Source: Rhizophlyctis rosea
Lineage: Eukaryota; Chytridiomycota; Chytridiomycetes; Rhizophlyctidales; Rhizophlyctidaceae
Length of the DNA: 64,000 bases
Assembly: GCA_027596075.1 (NCBI GenBank)
Contig: JADGJC010000137.1
Location: 1-64,000, forward strand
Reading direction: 5' to 3'
Of the stretch, positions 54,628 to 64,000 are shown piece after piece (the stretch's first letter is position 1; each line of letters starts with the position of its first letter). A program made the translations under genes and the position numbers. The notes beneath the pieces were generated by a model. The model was not told where the DNA came from, ran no database searches, and saw nothing but the letters and a program-made list of their open reading frames with translations.

Positions 54628-57603
54628 TCAGGGAGTGGGCTCCTCGTCGTATGTGACGGTTTCGTAGAGAGTTTCTGTTGGAAGGGACGTTTGATTAGGA
54701 TTCGTGTTGTGTCCGATGAGAGAAAGAGAGACTAGTCCCAAAGGAAAGACTTACCATACTCGTAGTCGTCACCATCCGTCGCTGAAGGTGTCTCGGTCGC
54801 CTCAGGGTCCTCGACCTTACTGAAGGTGTACGCAACGGTAGATGTAGGAGTGGGGGCAGTATAGTCGTTGGTCGCGGCAGCGGAGGTGGTTTCACTGTTG
54901 ATCAGGAAAAGATTAGAACCCATCCAGTGTTCACAAAAAACATTCCGGAAAACACCTACAGATCATCCTCATACCCGGTAGGCTCCGTCTCCTCCTCCCC
55001 AACCGTAGCATAATCATCCCCTCCATACTCCGGAACGGGCGTCTCAGTCTCCGTCTCCGTCGCCTCAACAGAAGTCTGCGTCGCCTCCGGCTTCTCATAC
55101 CCCCCCGTCTCAGTCGCCGTAGCAACAGGCGTAGTGCTCTCCCCCTCATACTCCGTCTCCGTAACATACTGCGTCTCAGTCTCGTACTCAGACTCAGTCT
55201 CTTCCTCTCCACCCTCAGAAGGCTTCTCGTATCCACCAGCAGGAGAAGTCTCGGTCTCGGTAGCGACGGGGGTGGTGACTTCAGGGAGGGAGTAGGTTGA
55301 GGTTTCGGTTTCGGTTTCGGTGGCGACGGGGGTGGTGGCCTCAGGCTTCTCATACCCACCCGCAGGCGAAGTCTCAGTAGCCTCAACATCCGTCACAGTC
55401 TCAAACCCAGTCTCCGTCTCATAATCTGTCTCCCAACCACCCTCATACCCACTCTCCGTAGGCGTCTCAACAGTATCATACGTCTCCGTCTCCTCCTCAT
55501 ACTCAGTACTGTACTCCTCCCCAACAGGCTTCTCATACCCGCCCGTCTCCTCAGCACCATCACTCTCATACTGAGTCTCCATCTCGTACTGCGTCTCGGT
55601 TTCGTACTCGCCCTCACCCTCGGTGGGTGCATCGGTCGGGACGTCGTATTCGCCGGTGGGGACGTCGGTGGCTAGGGGGGTGGTTTCTTCAGAGTCGTAG
55701 GTGGAGGTTTCGTAGAGGGTTTCGTATTCCTCGCCGTCGCTGGATTCGGTGGGTGCGGCGGTGGGGACTTGGTACTTGGCGTAATCGCCGGTTTCGGTCT
55801 CTGTGGCGACAGGGGTGGTTTCTTCGCCGTACCCAACGGATGGAACGGTCTCGGTAGCTACGGGGGTGGTCTCTTCCGGGACGGGGGTTTCGTAGACAGC
55901 GGGGGTGGAATGGTGCTTACGGTGGCACTTCTTCTTCTTGTGGTGGGTGGCGGCGGGAGTTTCGTATTCGTCGCCGTAGCCAGGTGCAGATTCGGTCACG
56001 GTAGCAACGGGGGTGGTGACTTCAGCAACGGGAGTGGTTTCGACAGGTGCGTAGGGCGCGCCGGTGGAAGTTTCCTCCTCCTCGACTTGGGTGATGGTAA
56101 CGATGTCGTCACCGGAAGTTTCTTCGGCAAGGGGAGTTTCAGCGTCAGAGGTGGCCGGGATGGTCTCGTACTCGATGCTGGATTCCGTTTCGACGGGCTC
56201 GGGGTCCTGGTAGGCGACGTGGCTGTAGGCGGGCACACCGTATTCGGGAGTCTCCTCAGGAGTCTCGGTCTCAGTGGCGGTCGCTACGGGGGTGGTCTCT
56301 TCTGCAACGGGGGTAGAGTAGTAGTGGGGACGTTTGTGATGGCACTTCTTCTTGTTGTGGTGCTTGGTGTAGGTCTCCGACTCGGTGGGGAGGACTTCAG
56401 TCGCTTGCTCGGGGGTGCTGTAAATGGCAGTGGTCTCCACATCGGTAGCAGTGGCCTCAACCTCGTCACTAACTTCCTCAGTAACAGTTTGGTACTCAGT
56501 CTCGTATTCCTCGGACTCGGTGGCGGTTGCGACGGGGGTGGTGACTTCTGGGGCGGTAGTGGGCTTTGCATAGTCTCCGTAAGCAACCTTGACGTTGTAC
56601 ATGGCCTGGGTGCTGGGGATACCGTAGGCAGCGGTGACAGTGGTGCTTTTGTGTTTGTTGTACTTTGCACCCTTTGCGTGGTAGCCATGGTAAGGGGAGT
56701 GGGTCTTCTTTGCACGGTGAGTGGCGGTGGGCTTGTTGTACTTCGCTTTGGTTGTGGTTTTGGTGGCAGTGGGCTTGTCGTAGCCAGCGTAGTTTACAAC
56801 CTCATCAGACCCAGCAGTTTCATCTACATATTGGGTTTCGTAAACAGTTTCATACTCGACGTCAAGACCAGAGTCGGTGGCCTCAGCAACGTAAGAAGTT
56901 TCAGTGCCATCCACGTATTCAGTGCTGTTGGATAGAACATCACATTGTTCAGCGCTTGATATGTGGACCGCAATGTAAATATGGATTCTCACCTGTACTC
57001 AGTGGAGTACTCCCCGGAATCAGTTGCTTCATCCTGAACGTAGTCAGTGATGAAGGTGCCAGTTTCTTCTCCCTCCTCGTACACAGTGCTTTAAAACAAA
57101 AATAACAATAACATGTCAGTTTTGCAACCCAATCTAGTTCATATTATCACATCTCACCTGTAAGCAATCTCAGTAGAATACTCAGTTTCTGACCCGTCAG
57201 CAGGCTGGGTAGCACCATCCTCCACAAGAGTCGAGAACTGCACCTCGGTCTCATAGGACTTGACGTAGTACTGATCAGAGGGGTACTGCTCAGCGTCCAC
57301 AGACTCCGTAACGTATTCTCCATCACTGGGAGCGTCAGTGGGCTCGGAACTGTCGGTCTCTCCCTCCTCAATTTCAGTGATGGTGGCTTCCTCCTCCCCA
57401 CCGGTGTCAACGGGTGCGTTGTCAGATCCGGCTTCGTAGTCGCCAGTGTCCCCGATGTCGTTGGCGTCTCCGTATTCGGGTAATGCAGTTTCGGCGGTGT
57501 AACTGCCGGGTGGACTGACGTCCTGGCGCTTTTCTAGAGGAACGCTGAGGGCAGCACGCGCCAGGAGGAGGGTGATGACGGCGGAACGGGCGAGTGTGTA
57601 CAT
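54628..57603 (-). CDS. Large Thr/Glu-rich repetitive secreted glycoprotein
   Basis: Five exons fit in phase: 57603-57158, 57088-56993, 56924-54960, 54894-54755 and 54674-54628 (897 residues). A signal peptide (ARSAVITLLLARAALS) is followed by a convertase-type site VPLEKRQ. The rest is highly repetitive: at least ten ETTPVATETE-type units, several G-G-Y-E-K-P-E units, and many Y-E-T-E-Y/T-E-Y repeats with acidic and Thr/Ser residues (dense O-glycosylation expected). Two basic His/Cys islands, NKKKCHHKRPHYY and KKKKCHRKHHSTP, are each followed by STP and ETTPVA motifs and look like repeated modules. No GPI tail or membrane helix was found at the C-terminus (ETVTYDEEPTP), so it is probably secreted or wall-bound. 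Repeats make frame errors easy to miss. Function unknown; adhesion or wall structure is inference. Confidence 0.85.
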
Positions 57604-59018
57604 GGTGGGGTTTGTGTATGTATGAAGATGTATATGTATGAAACCTGCTTTTGTTCGAACAAGAACCCTCAGTAAGCATAATCCCCCTATTACAAAACAA
57701 CGTAACAACTCACCTCCAAAAACACCTATTCGTTTACCAGCAATATCCAACCAAAATCTCCGAAATCTTGAAAACCGTTTACTTCGCGACACAAGATGCC
57801 GTCCGAAATGGAGATGTCCTCAAGTCTATCTATGCCAAATCTATTACGTGCCTTTCTCTACAGGCAGCGTTTTACTTTTGTTGTCCACAAAAGAGGGTCA
57901 AGGGGACAAGAAACGTAAATTGAACCGTTCGCCTCAAATATAATGCTTGTTGCGGCAGATCCGACCGTTGGTGTCATGGGCGGTGGGCTCGCGGTCACCT
58001 TCCCTTTGAGCCATCCACCTTCCGCCTTTCAATTTTCGCTCTTGCACACCAACCAACCACATCCCATCAGATCCAGCCCAGCATCCTTTGTTGACGAATG
58101 TGTCTTGTGTGTCTCTTCCTCCCGTAGGATCGGTATGGCCCAATTTGCCATCAATATTCCACCGCCGCCAAGAATGCCCCATTCCCCATCCTGGGCGCAT
58201 AAAGGCATGCTTTTTTGTGGTCCGGTTGGGCGCACAGGCATTCTTGTTGTGGGGCCACATTTGACGAGCCTCCTCCGTGTGCGCAGGCCTTCCTGGCCCG
58301 GGATCTATCTAAAGGAACGCGTAGGCATGGAGCCCAACATGACGGGGCTTTGTTTACAAACATGGCTGGTAGTATAACCATATTTGGCAAGTGTACAATT
58401 GGATGATCGGAGGCTTGATATTGGTGGCTCAACTTGCGTGATACGAGAAATTGAAAGGGCTAGAGTACCAAAGAAAGTTTGTTGGAGGTCGCGCCCATGT
58501 AATTACTATCACGTGAGGTTTGCAGTAAAAGGCTTATGTATTAGATAAGCTACGCAGCCTCCCAAAACCCTGTCCTTCCTGTGGATGATGATGAAAATAG
58601 GTGTCTTTAACATTTACATCATCTGCGTGCCATACTATATCGAACTCTGTTCCAGGCTGTACAGTATGTTACCAACTGGGGTCAACGGGTGGTCTTGCAG
58701 CTGAGTTGAAAGTATCATCGCTTTGTACAGAACAATACAAATCTCAGTCGGATAAGCCAGCGCAAACTCCGGGGGTGACATCTGCAGACATCGGCAAAAA
58801 CAAGCTATGCGCACAAATGATTCACCCGACCGTAGAGCTCACGTTAGCAGCATATGTAAAATCAATATTAAGTTATAAACATCATTTGTACGTGGCAGTA
58901 CCCCACCAAATTGCCCCCCAACTATGTACGTATGCAAAATCCATCCGGATTCCTTACCATCACTATATGCAAAGGCACAATCAATGATTCAGCGCATGGC
59001 ATGCTTACTCGGACAAAG
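57604..59018. other. Intergenic region (1.4 kb)
   Basis: Upstream region of the repeat glycoprotein gene, extending to the 3' end of the Pro-rich membrane protein gene (both minus). Open frames up to 144 codons at 57943-58432 overlap on opposite strands without motifs. No RNA gene was recognised. Confidence 0.5.
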
Positions 59019-59843
59019 TTACGACTCAATCTGCCACGACCTCCCTTGACCCCTTCCCCTCTCCTCATTTCCCAACAACGCATCACTCGCCACCGCACCC
59101 TGTTGTCCCCTCGCCTGCCCACCCAACGCAGCCGCAACACCCCTCGCAGTCCTAACACTATTCGTTCTCTTAGCCAACGCATCCTGCTCCTTATCAAACT
59201 CCTCCTGCTGACTCCTTCCACCCCTACACTTCTTCCAAACAATCAACCCCATCACAAGCACGCCAATGACGCCAAACACCACACCAATGGCAATCAAGAA
59301 GTCGCGGATGACAAAGTGGTAGTCTTTGAAGGATGATTGCGGGGATGGGGATGCGGGGGAGGTGACGGCGACGGAGCGGTTGGGTTTCCAGGGGTTCCAC
59401 ATGGGGACGCCTTTGGTGTCGGGGGAGGGGAGGTAGGGGGATGGGACTGTGGCGGGGGGTGTGACGTTGGCGGGGATGGTTGGTGAGGGTTCGACGAGGG
59501 GTGAGGCTGGGATTTGGGCGGGTGGGGCATTTGGGTCGGGGCCGACGTTGGGGTTTAGTTGAGGAGGGAGAAAGCCGCTAGGAACGGGGGAAAAGGTTGG
59601 TGGGACGGCGGGGATTGGAGGGGCCTGAGCATTTGGGTCACTGGTGGGAACGACTGCTGCGTTGGGGTCCGTTGTTGGGACTGATGGATTTTGGGGTGCT
59701 GCAGCGTTCGGGTTAGTGGGTGCGGCGTTCTGCGGTTCTGGAGCGGGTGGAGCGATTGCGAGTGTTGCAAAGAAAAGGACAAGGAAGAGGACGAGGAGAA
59801 TTTTTACGTGCTTGGAACCCATTGCGATTATGTTGAGCACCAT
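59019..59843 (-). CDS. Pro-rich single-pass membrane protein
   Basis: One exon, 274 residues from the ATG at 59843, or 267 from a second ATG at 59822 (MGSKHVKILLVLFLVLFF) that gives a more normal signal peptide. The ectodomain (about 140 residues) is Pro/Ala/Asn-rich with repeated T-D-P-N-A-type units and one NVT and one NRS glycosylation sequon. A membrane helix (FLIAIGVVFGVIGVLVMGLIVW) is followed by a basic stop-transfer (KKCRGGR). The 70-residue cytosolic tail is rich in Gln, Gly, Arg and Ala. The plan resembles fungal wall-stress sensors (Pro/Ser/Thr stalk, helix, short tail), but the Cys-rich WSC head is absent. Role unknown. Confidence 0.75.
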   Translation of the reverse strand: MVLNIIAMGSKHVKILLVLFLVLFFATLAIAPPAPEPQNAAPTNPNAAAPQNPSVPTTDPNAAVVPTSDPNAQAPPIPAVPPTFSPVPSGFLPPQLNPNVGPDPNAPPAQIPASPLVEPSPTIPANVTPPATVPSPYLPSPDTKGVPMWNPWKPNRSVAVTSPASPSPQSSFKDYHFVIRDFLIAIGVVFGVIGVLVMGLIVWKKCRGGRSQQEEFDKEQDALAKRTNSVRTARGVAAALGGQARGQQGAVASDALLGNEERGRGQGRSWQIES

Positions 59844-60526
59844 GCTGAGGTGTGTGAAAGTATGGCAAGTGGGAGGGAGCGAAGTGAGGTTGTGCGCCTC
59901 CGTTGCAGTCGACAAGTAATAGGTATCCTTTCAATTTCCAGCGAATGGCTGCAATAGTATTACAGAGAAATAGCACGAAGCACTAATCAATAAGTGACTT
60001 CAAGCCTAAAAGAAAAGGTGCGGGAAGAAGGAAGGCGACGGTAAGGCAGATTGTGACCATGATAATGATCGTGATGGTTGGGTGGCTGATGAATAACACA
60101 CACTGACACGCACACACACTCACTCACAGTCTGACTGTGAATTTCCCTTTACGCGTCATCTTTCATCTTGTCAGTCCCTCAACGCGTTTATCAATCAACA
60201 CGGACGGACAGACGTGTTTGGGCAACAAGCATAGTGAGGGCCAAAACAACCAATAGATACCGGAGTGCCATTGTTTACATTGCATCTGACAACGGTCAGA
60301 CTATCATAGACCTTTTCATATGCGGAGGTGGGGAGGCAGGAGATGAAATGAGGTCTAGCACGGAACGCGTCATCTCTGCACGGGTGGCACGGTGGTTTGC
60401 TGTGCCACCCCGTTACTTACACGTTCACCAAGACCCAGAACTGCAGTGGGCCATCTGAGATGGATGTACTGGATATTGGGAACCATTAAATTCTATCGGC
60501 ATCAATAAACCATCCACAGGCAGCAC
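59844..60526. other. Intergenic region
   Basis: About 680 bases. It contains a short CA/CT-rich simple stretch near 60096-60130. An open frame at 60168-60458 (+) lacks motifs. Nothing else was recognised. Confidence 0.5.
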
Positions 60527-61663
60527 CTAAGTCCTAGCTTTGGGTGGATATATCCCAACCCTACCGTCACTCTCAACGTACTTCCTGATCCCGTCACACC
60601 GCATAACCGTCTCCATGACTTTCTTGAAAACTGGGTATGCTTCCAGTGCATCAGAACCTTCAACAAACGTGTAGCTCTCCAACATAGCAAAAAGATAGAT
60701 GTCGGCGTATGAAAGCTTGAGATTCGAAAAGCCATCTGAGCATAAATTTGTATGGACGAAACAGGGGTCAACGCATACCTTTGAGCCAACATAATGTCCA
60801 CTGTTGCCGTTTTTCTCCAATATCCGGGAGTGGAACTTGTAGAATGTGGGGAGCATTGTGGTGTTGAACTTTTCGCGAAGGGTAGGCTATTCGACAATCA
60901 GGGTTGGTGGGTCGTTTTATATAACTTTGACGGCCATAACTGCTTAGAGGCAAGGCGGCATGACATTACCTTCTCCGCCGCGCTGGCTCCCCGTGTGTAC
61001 ATATAAAAAGCCGTATGAAGTTCGACTGCACATAATGAAAACCGGCAATCAACCAATCAGTGAACGGATTTCCACCGGCAGATAGCAACTCTTGCTAAGT
61101 AGCATGCCCAACAAGATCAACATACAAATAGACTCTGCAACCGAATCAATCACCGCCGCTTCCTTCTCATCATTTCCCACAAATCCAAACTTGCGAGCCA
61201 AGTAACGTTCAACAGCGTGAGTTTCCGCTACACGGAATGGAGGTTCCGTAGCGGTTGGTGATGTGTATTCTTCAAGAATGGGAATCTACAAAGGCGCGAT
61301 GGAAGTGAATCGAGATGTTCAATTAGAATACTTGAGCGGAAAACTTCAAGCTCAAACACATACATGCCCAAAAGGCGTCCCATCCTTCCGTCCATCCCAA
61401 TCCGGACCCCACTGGATGAACTCGTTCTGCCAATCCGCCTATATATATATATGCCAATGCAAAAAATCGTTAGCAACATTCAAAGCCTTTCAACCTGCTA
61501 GAGCTTTTCTCGTTGCTAACGATTGAGGCGATGGCCTTCAAATCCCATTTTCCGGTTCCCCTTGACCAAAAAAGAAACTCACATCGCCAGCCGCCAAGAT
61601 CATCCGCGCAGTTTCGGCGCGTCCGCGGAGAGGGAAGTAGAGGAGTTTGTAGTGTGTTGACAT
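60527..61663 (-). CDS. Glutathione S-transferase (sigma-like)
   Basis: Six exons fit in phase: 61663-61583, 61438-61364, 61285-61126, 61025-60970, 60886-60779 and 60715-60527 (222 residues, the usual GST length). The thioredoxin-like N-terminal domain starts YKLLYFPLRGRAETARM, with Tyr9 in the position of the catalytic Tyr of sigma-class enzymes. It continues ADWQNEFI, PILEEY and the ETHAVERYLARKFG helix, where E-T/S-x-A-I-x-R-Y is typical. The C-terminal helical domain has LREKFNTTMLPTFYKFH and KLSYADIYLFAMLES (N-capping box region). The acceptor of exon 6 was set at 60716 because it alone gives the 'GSK-LSYADIYLF' join. Role: conjugation of glutathione to electrophiles, or prostaglandin-synthase-like isomerisation. 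A TATTTATAA-like element lies about 65 bases upstream (near 61727). Confidence 0.92.
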
Positions 61664-62089
61664 GTTTCGTTTTGGAAAGACGTGAAGCGAATCGCAACGC
61701 GCTCGCTCTGGGACGGTGAGGGTGTTATTTATAACTCGTGCATCCGGTGGGGGGAAAGATGAAATAATAAGGTTGGGCAATGCAAGGTTCAATGCATGGG
61801 GGTAATCACCGGAGTGGATCCCCAGTCACTGCGGCCTGCAGGCCCACTTTGCGCGCCTCGGACAATCCAATAATCCGGATGGACCCACGCCGTCAGTCAG
61901 CTCTAGGCTGTCTCAACATGCTTTAATCGTCAGGTATATTACAGCTTGTCGGGGCACGCCAATCCCTCCGCCCCATCTAGCTATAAAAAACAGAATCTGA
62001 CTGTACAAAGACCTTCCCACCATCTAACCACATAAACTAAAACTTTCGGAAACCACCAGTGCTCAAGAAAGGCAACCGTAGGGCATTCC

Positions 62090-62475
62090 GCGGTACCGCA
62101 GTAGTACACCGACTACTTTGGTCAGCGGAGTTACCGCTGATGGTCCTCGTGGACCGACCATAGTTGGCCTCGATGGGGAATGGCTACCACCTCGTCCACA
62201 AGCTCCCGGTGATCAGCCAGTGCTTTGGTTTGCAGCGCAAGAAGCCTGCCCAATAAACAGCCCAGTGGCTGCCTAGCGAAAGAATAAAATGATAAAGGAT
62301 GATGAGGTGGTATGGACTTCGGGAAGCGGACTACCCATCCGCTTGGGATGATGGCGGTAGAAAGAACTCCGCGGAGTGGACCACCAATCCTTTGAGGATG
62401 GTAAGGGTAGCAAGGGACCTTGTTCAAGCAGAATAAAATGCGCTACCAATCCTCGAGGTCTTGAAGCTAGCGGTT
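62090..62475. repeat. Cluster of short GC-rich hairpins and palindromes
   Basis: Perfect elements seen: palindrome GCGGTACCGC (62090-62099); hairpin CAGCGG-5 nt-CCGCTG (62123-62139); hairpin GGTCC-TCGT-GGACC (62142-62155); hairpin CATCC-GCTTG-GGATG (62336-62350); palindrome CTCCGCGGAG (62367-62376); and an imperfect hairpin around ATCC-TTTGA-GGAT (62387-62399). The last three belong to a loosely repeated unit of about 50 bases whose third copy is near 62441-62475. They could be mobile hairpin elements, a structured RNA or a decayed repeat. Confidence 0.5.
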
Positions 62476-62556
62476 GCTGAACGGAATGCTGGGTCTTGAC
62501 TTGATTGCTAGCTGGGTGTCTTGTGTCGAAGATGCGATCAGTCGTCTGATCGACCT

Positions 62557-62628
62557 TTATCCCTCAGACCAACCGAGATGTAATTAAGTCGTCTTGGTTC
62601 ATCTCTATCCCTCAGACCGACCAAGATG
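62557..62628 (+). repeat. Two diverged direct repeats, about 48-bp period
   Basis: The core TATCCCTCAGACC occurs at about 62558 and about 62606, each followed by an A-C-C-G/A-A-G-A-T-G-like tail (AACCGAGATG and GACCAAGATG). Each copy is preceded by a GTCGTCT word. Two copies only; it may belong to the same repeat family as the hairpin cluster to the left. Confidence 0.45.
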
Positions 62629-62669
62629 GTTGCTCAAGCCATCTTCAGATTGACTCCAGAAGGGGTCCG

Positions 62670-62696
62670 ATGGTGCACCCGGGGATCGAACCCGGT
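62670..62696 (-). other. Orphan tRNA-like 3' half with B-box
   Basis: On the minus strand the sequence reads CCGGGTTCGATCCCCGG followed by GTGCACCA: a perfect T-arm with a RNA polymerase III B-box (GGTTCGATCCC) and the 3' acceptor strand. The matching 5' acceptor strand (GGTGCAC) is not found upstream in the expected 60-100 bases. It is therefore a tRNA fragment or a tRNA-derived SINE remnant, not a complete tRNA. Confidence 0.55.
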
Positions 62697-64000
62697 AAAG
62701 GCCGAACCAGTGAACCGTGTGAGAAGAACAGACGAGACCGTACTTGGCCTTCGAGGTATCGAAGAAGAGCCGGGAGAGGTGTTGTAACCGTTACCGCTTG
62801 CATCAGAAGAATTGCCGTCCATGGCCGGTATTGGTTGTCTACACGAGAACCGCACACTTCGAGATGGTGCTTCGAGGTGTAACGCTGGGTGTTGGAGCCG
62901 TGTCGCATGAGCAATCGAGCAAGCGTGACAGCAACGCAAGAAAGGCCTCGCCATGGAATCCGTGCGCGAGTATTATAAGGCGATTTCCCAGAACCTGTTG
63001 CTGAAACAGTAGGTTAGTATATGTTCTCTAAGTGACAGTGATGTGTTCGTCTCGCGGAACTTGCAACCAATTGCGCCAGTGTTTTTGCACGGTACTGCGC
63101 ACCTAACGGTACCACTTAGCGATAAAGTTACCAAAAGGAGCGACGGACAGCCATGGCACTGGCGACGGACCAAGATCCACTATAAGCTTGCGTGGAGCGT
63201 CGAACAATGACCAGCGTAAAGCTGGTGGATATATTCCAGACCCTGCTCTTCTGCAAACTGTCGGCCGTGTCTCGACCCCAACGCAACCTTACCACCTTTG
63301 GTTGCTCGCAAACTTTCCACAATTGTCCCGCTCATGATCACCAGGCGCACGCGCTACTTAACTTCGAAGTCCTGCGACGAGTAACGATGCTAATGTCCTT
63401 GCCAAAGCCAGCGTTGCCTTGATTGGAATGACAGAGGGCACACAACTAGCTTGGAGGTGGAAACGGTTGGCTGCAGGTATTGCCGAGATGGAGAGAATTT
63501 TCGGCGACAAGTGGAGGGGGAAGAGCTCGCTGGAAAGAGCCAAGGAAGAGCAGCCGAAATTGAGATGACGAAGCCTGACTCATAGATCACTGTGCCACAC
63601 TCTCCCAAACACGAGGGTCCAAGACTCCCCCAGGACCCCAGCACCGACTTTTGAGTTCTGAACATACGGCGTAACTTGCGTTCCCAGCTGCTTTTGACCA
63701 GAGAAACCAACGGACAGGCAATATCTCTTCAGTAGATGCCAACGCGTTGCGTTAGATATTATACGCTTGCCGACGCATCGTGTTAGACGTTGTACGCAAC
63801 CTCTTCACTCCTATGCTGATTTGAAGACAAACAAGTTTCCACAAAGTTGACAAAGTCACAAAGGCACCGCAGCCTCGAAAGGACAGCGCAAATAACAGGA
63901 AGCGTTCTTTTCATCTTCTTGCTTCTCATATTTGGAAAGCGCCGTGTTTGAAGTGGCGATGTCTCATCAGATGCAAGTATATGTGAATTGCTTCAGTTTG

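Larger units (their letters stand above)
61664..64000. other. Gene-poor right end
   Basis: About 2.3 kb without a supported gene. It contains a cluster of short hairpins (62090-62475), a diverged direct repeat (62557-62628) and an orphan tRNA-like 3' half (62670-62696). An imperfect 22-base repeat, G-T-T-A-G-A-x-x-x-T-x-T-A-C-G-C type, lies at about 63740-63800. Open frames at 62634-63710 on both strands lack motifs. Confidence 0.5.

Noticed and set aside
55769..56935. 388-codon Gly/Val-rich frame on the plus strand
   Set aside because: Antisense to the Thr/Glu repeat exon; open only because of the repeats' codon composition.
62600..62760. A complete tRNA gene on the minus strand
   Set aside because: The T-arm and 3' acceptor are present, but no complementary 5' acceptor strand was found within tRNA distance.

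Overview
The window is nuclear DNA of a zoosporic fungus, most likely a chytrid (Chytridiomycota). Evidence: intron-dense genes with short GT-AG introns; typically fungal proteins (Kex2-type convertase, Pil1/Lsp1-type BAR protein, a GPI-type glycoprotein of the macrophage-activating-glycoprotein type); ankyrin-like proteins with a W-W-K-x-S-G-L repeat of a kind I associate with chytrids; and an ARMC3 homologue, a family tied to cilia and flagella. There are no bacterial operons, CRISPR arrays or intact transposons. All exon coordinates were read by hand; splice sites were accepted only where reading phase and protein family agree.

Layout. 0.7-5.0 kb: an LRR/Cys-rich protein, then a Fic-domain AMP-transferase interrupted by one in-frame TAG. 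5.7-8.6 kb: Kex2-type convertase (9 exons). 9.1-10.4 kb (-): small membrane protein with a Pro/Tyr-rich tail. 12.0-14.2 kb: Pil1-type BAR protein with a C-terminal zinc-finger-like motif. 15.0 kb: tRNA-Tyr with a 12-nt intron. 16-20.6 kb: decayed stretch with an assembly gap, a frame-broken small secreted protein, two doubtful ORFs and a wreck of a membrane receptor-like gene. 21.0-22.4 and 35.0-37.1 kb (-): two paralogous ankyrin-like proteins. 23.0-24.7 kb (-): seven-helix membrane protein. 26.3-27.5 kb: START/AHSA1-like plus glyoxalase-like fusion. 29.1-30.4 kb: secreted GPI-type glycoprotein. 30.9-33.6 kb: GH47 alpha-mannosidase, with a second gap inside its last intron. 33.9-34.3 kb (-): small secretory-pathway protein with two RVKR sites. 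37.6-42.3 kb: DNA ligase I (23 exons) with two candidate starts. 42.5-45.2 kb (-) and 45.6-49.3 kb (+): a head-to-head pair, a coiled-coil protein and ARMC3. 49.6-51.6 kb (-): two related decayed secreted-protein genes. 52.1-53.8 kb: TIR-like domain fused to TPRs. 54.6-57.6 kb (-): large Thr/Glu-rich repeat glycoprotein. 59.0-59.8 kb (-): Pro-rich single-pass membrane protein. 60.5-61.7 kb (-): glutathione S-transferase. 61.7-64 kb: gene-poor, with clustered short hairpins and an orphan tRNA-like B-box.

Functional links. Many products use the secretory pathway: the convertase, the mannosidase and at least five secreted or membrane proteins, several with dibasic sites the convertase could cut. 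ARMC3 shares a 410-bp promoter region with the coiled-coil gene, which may therefore also be a flagellar protein (inference). Clustered decay at 16-21 kb and 49.5-51.6 kb suggests fast turnover of surface-protein genes.
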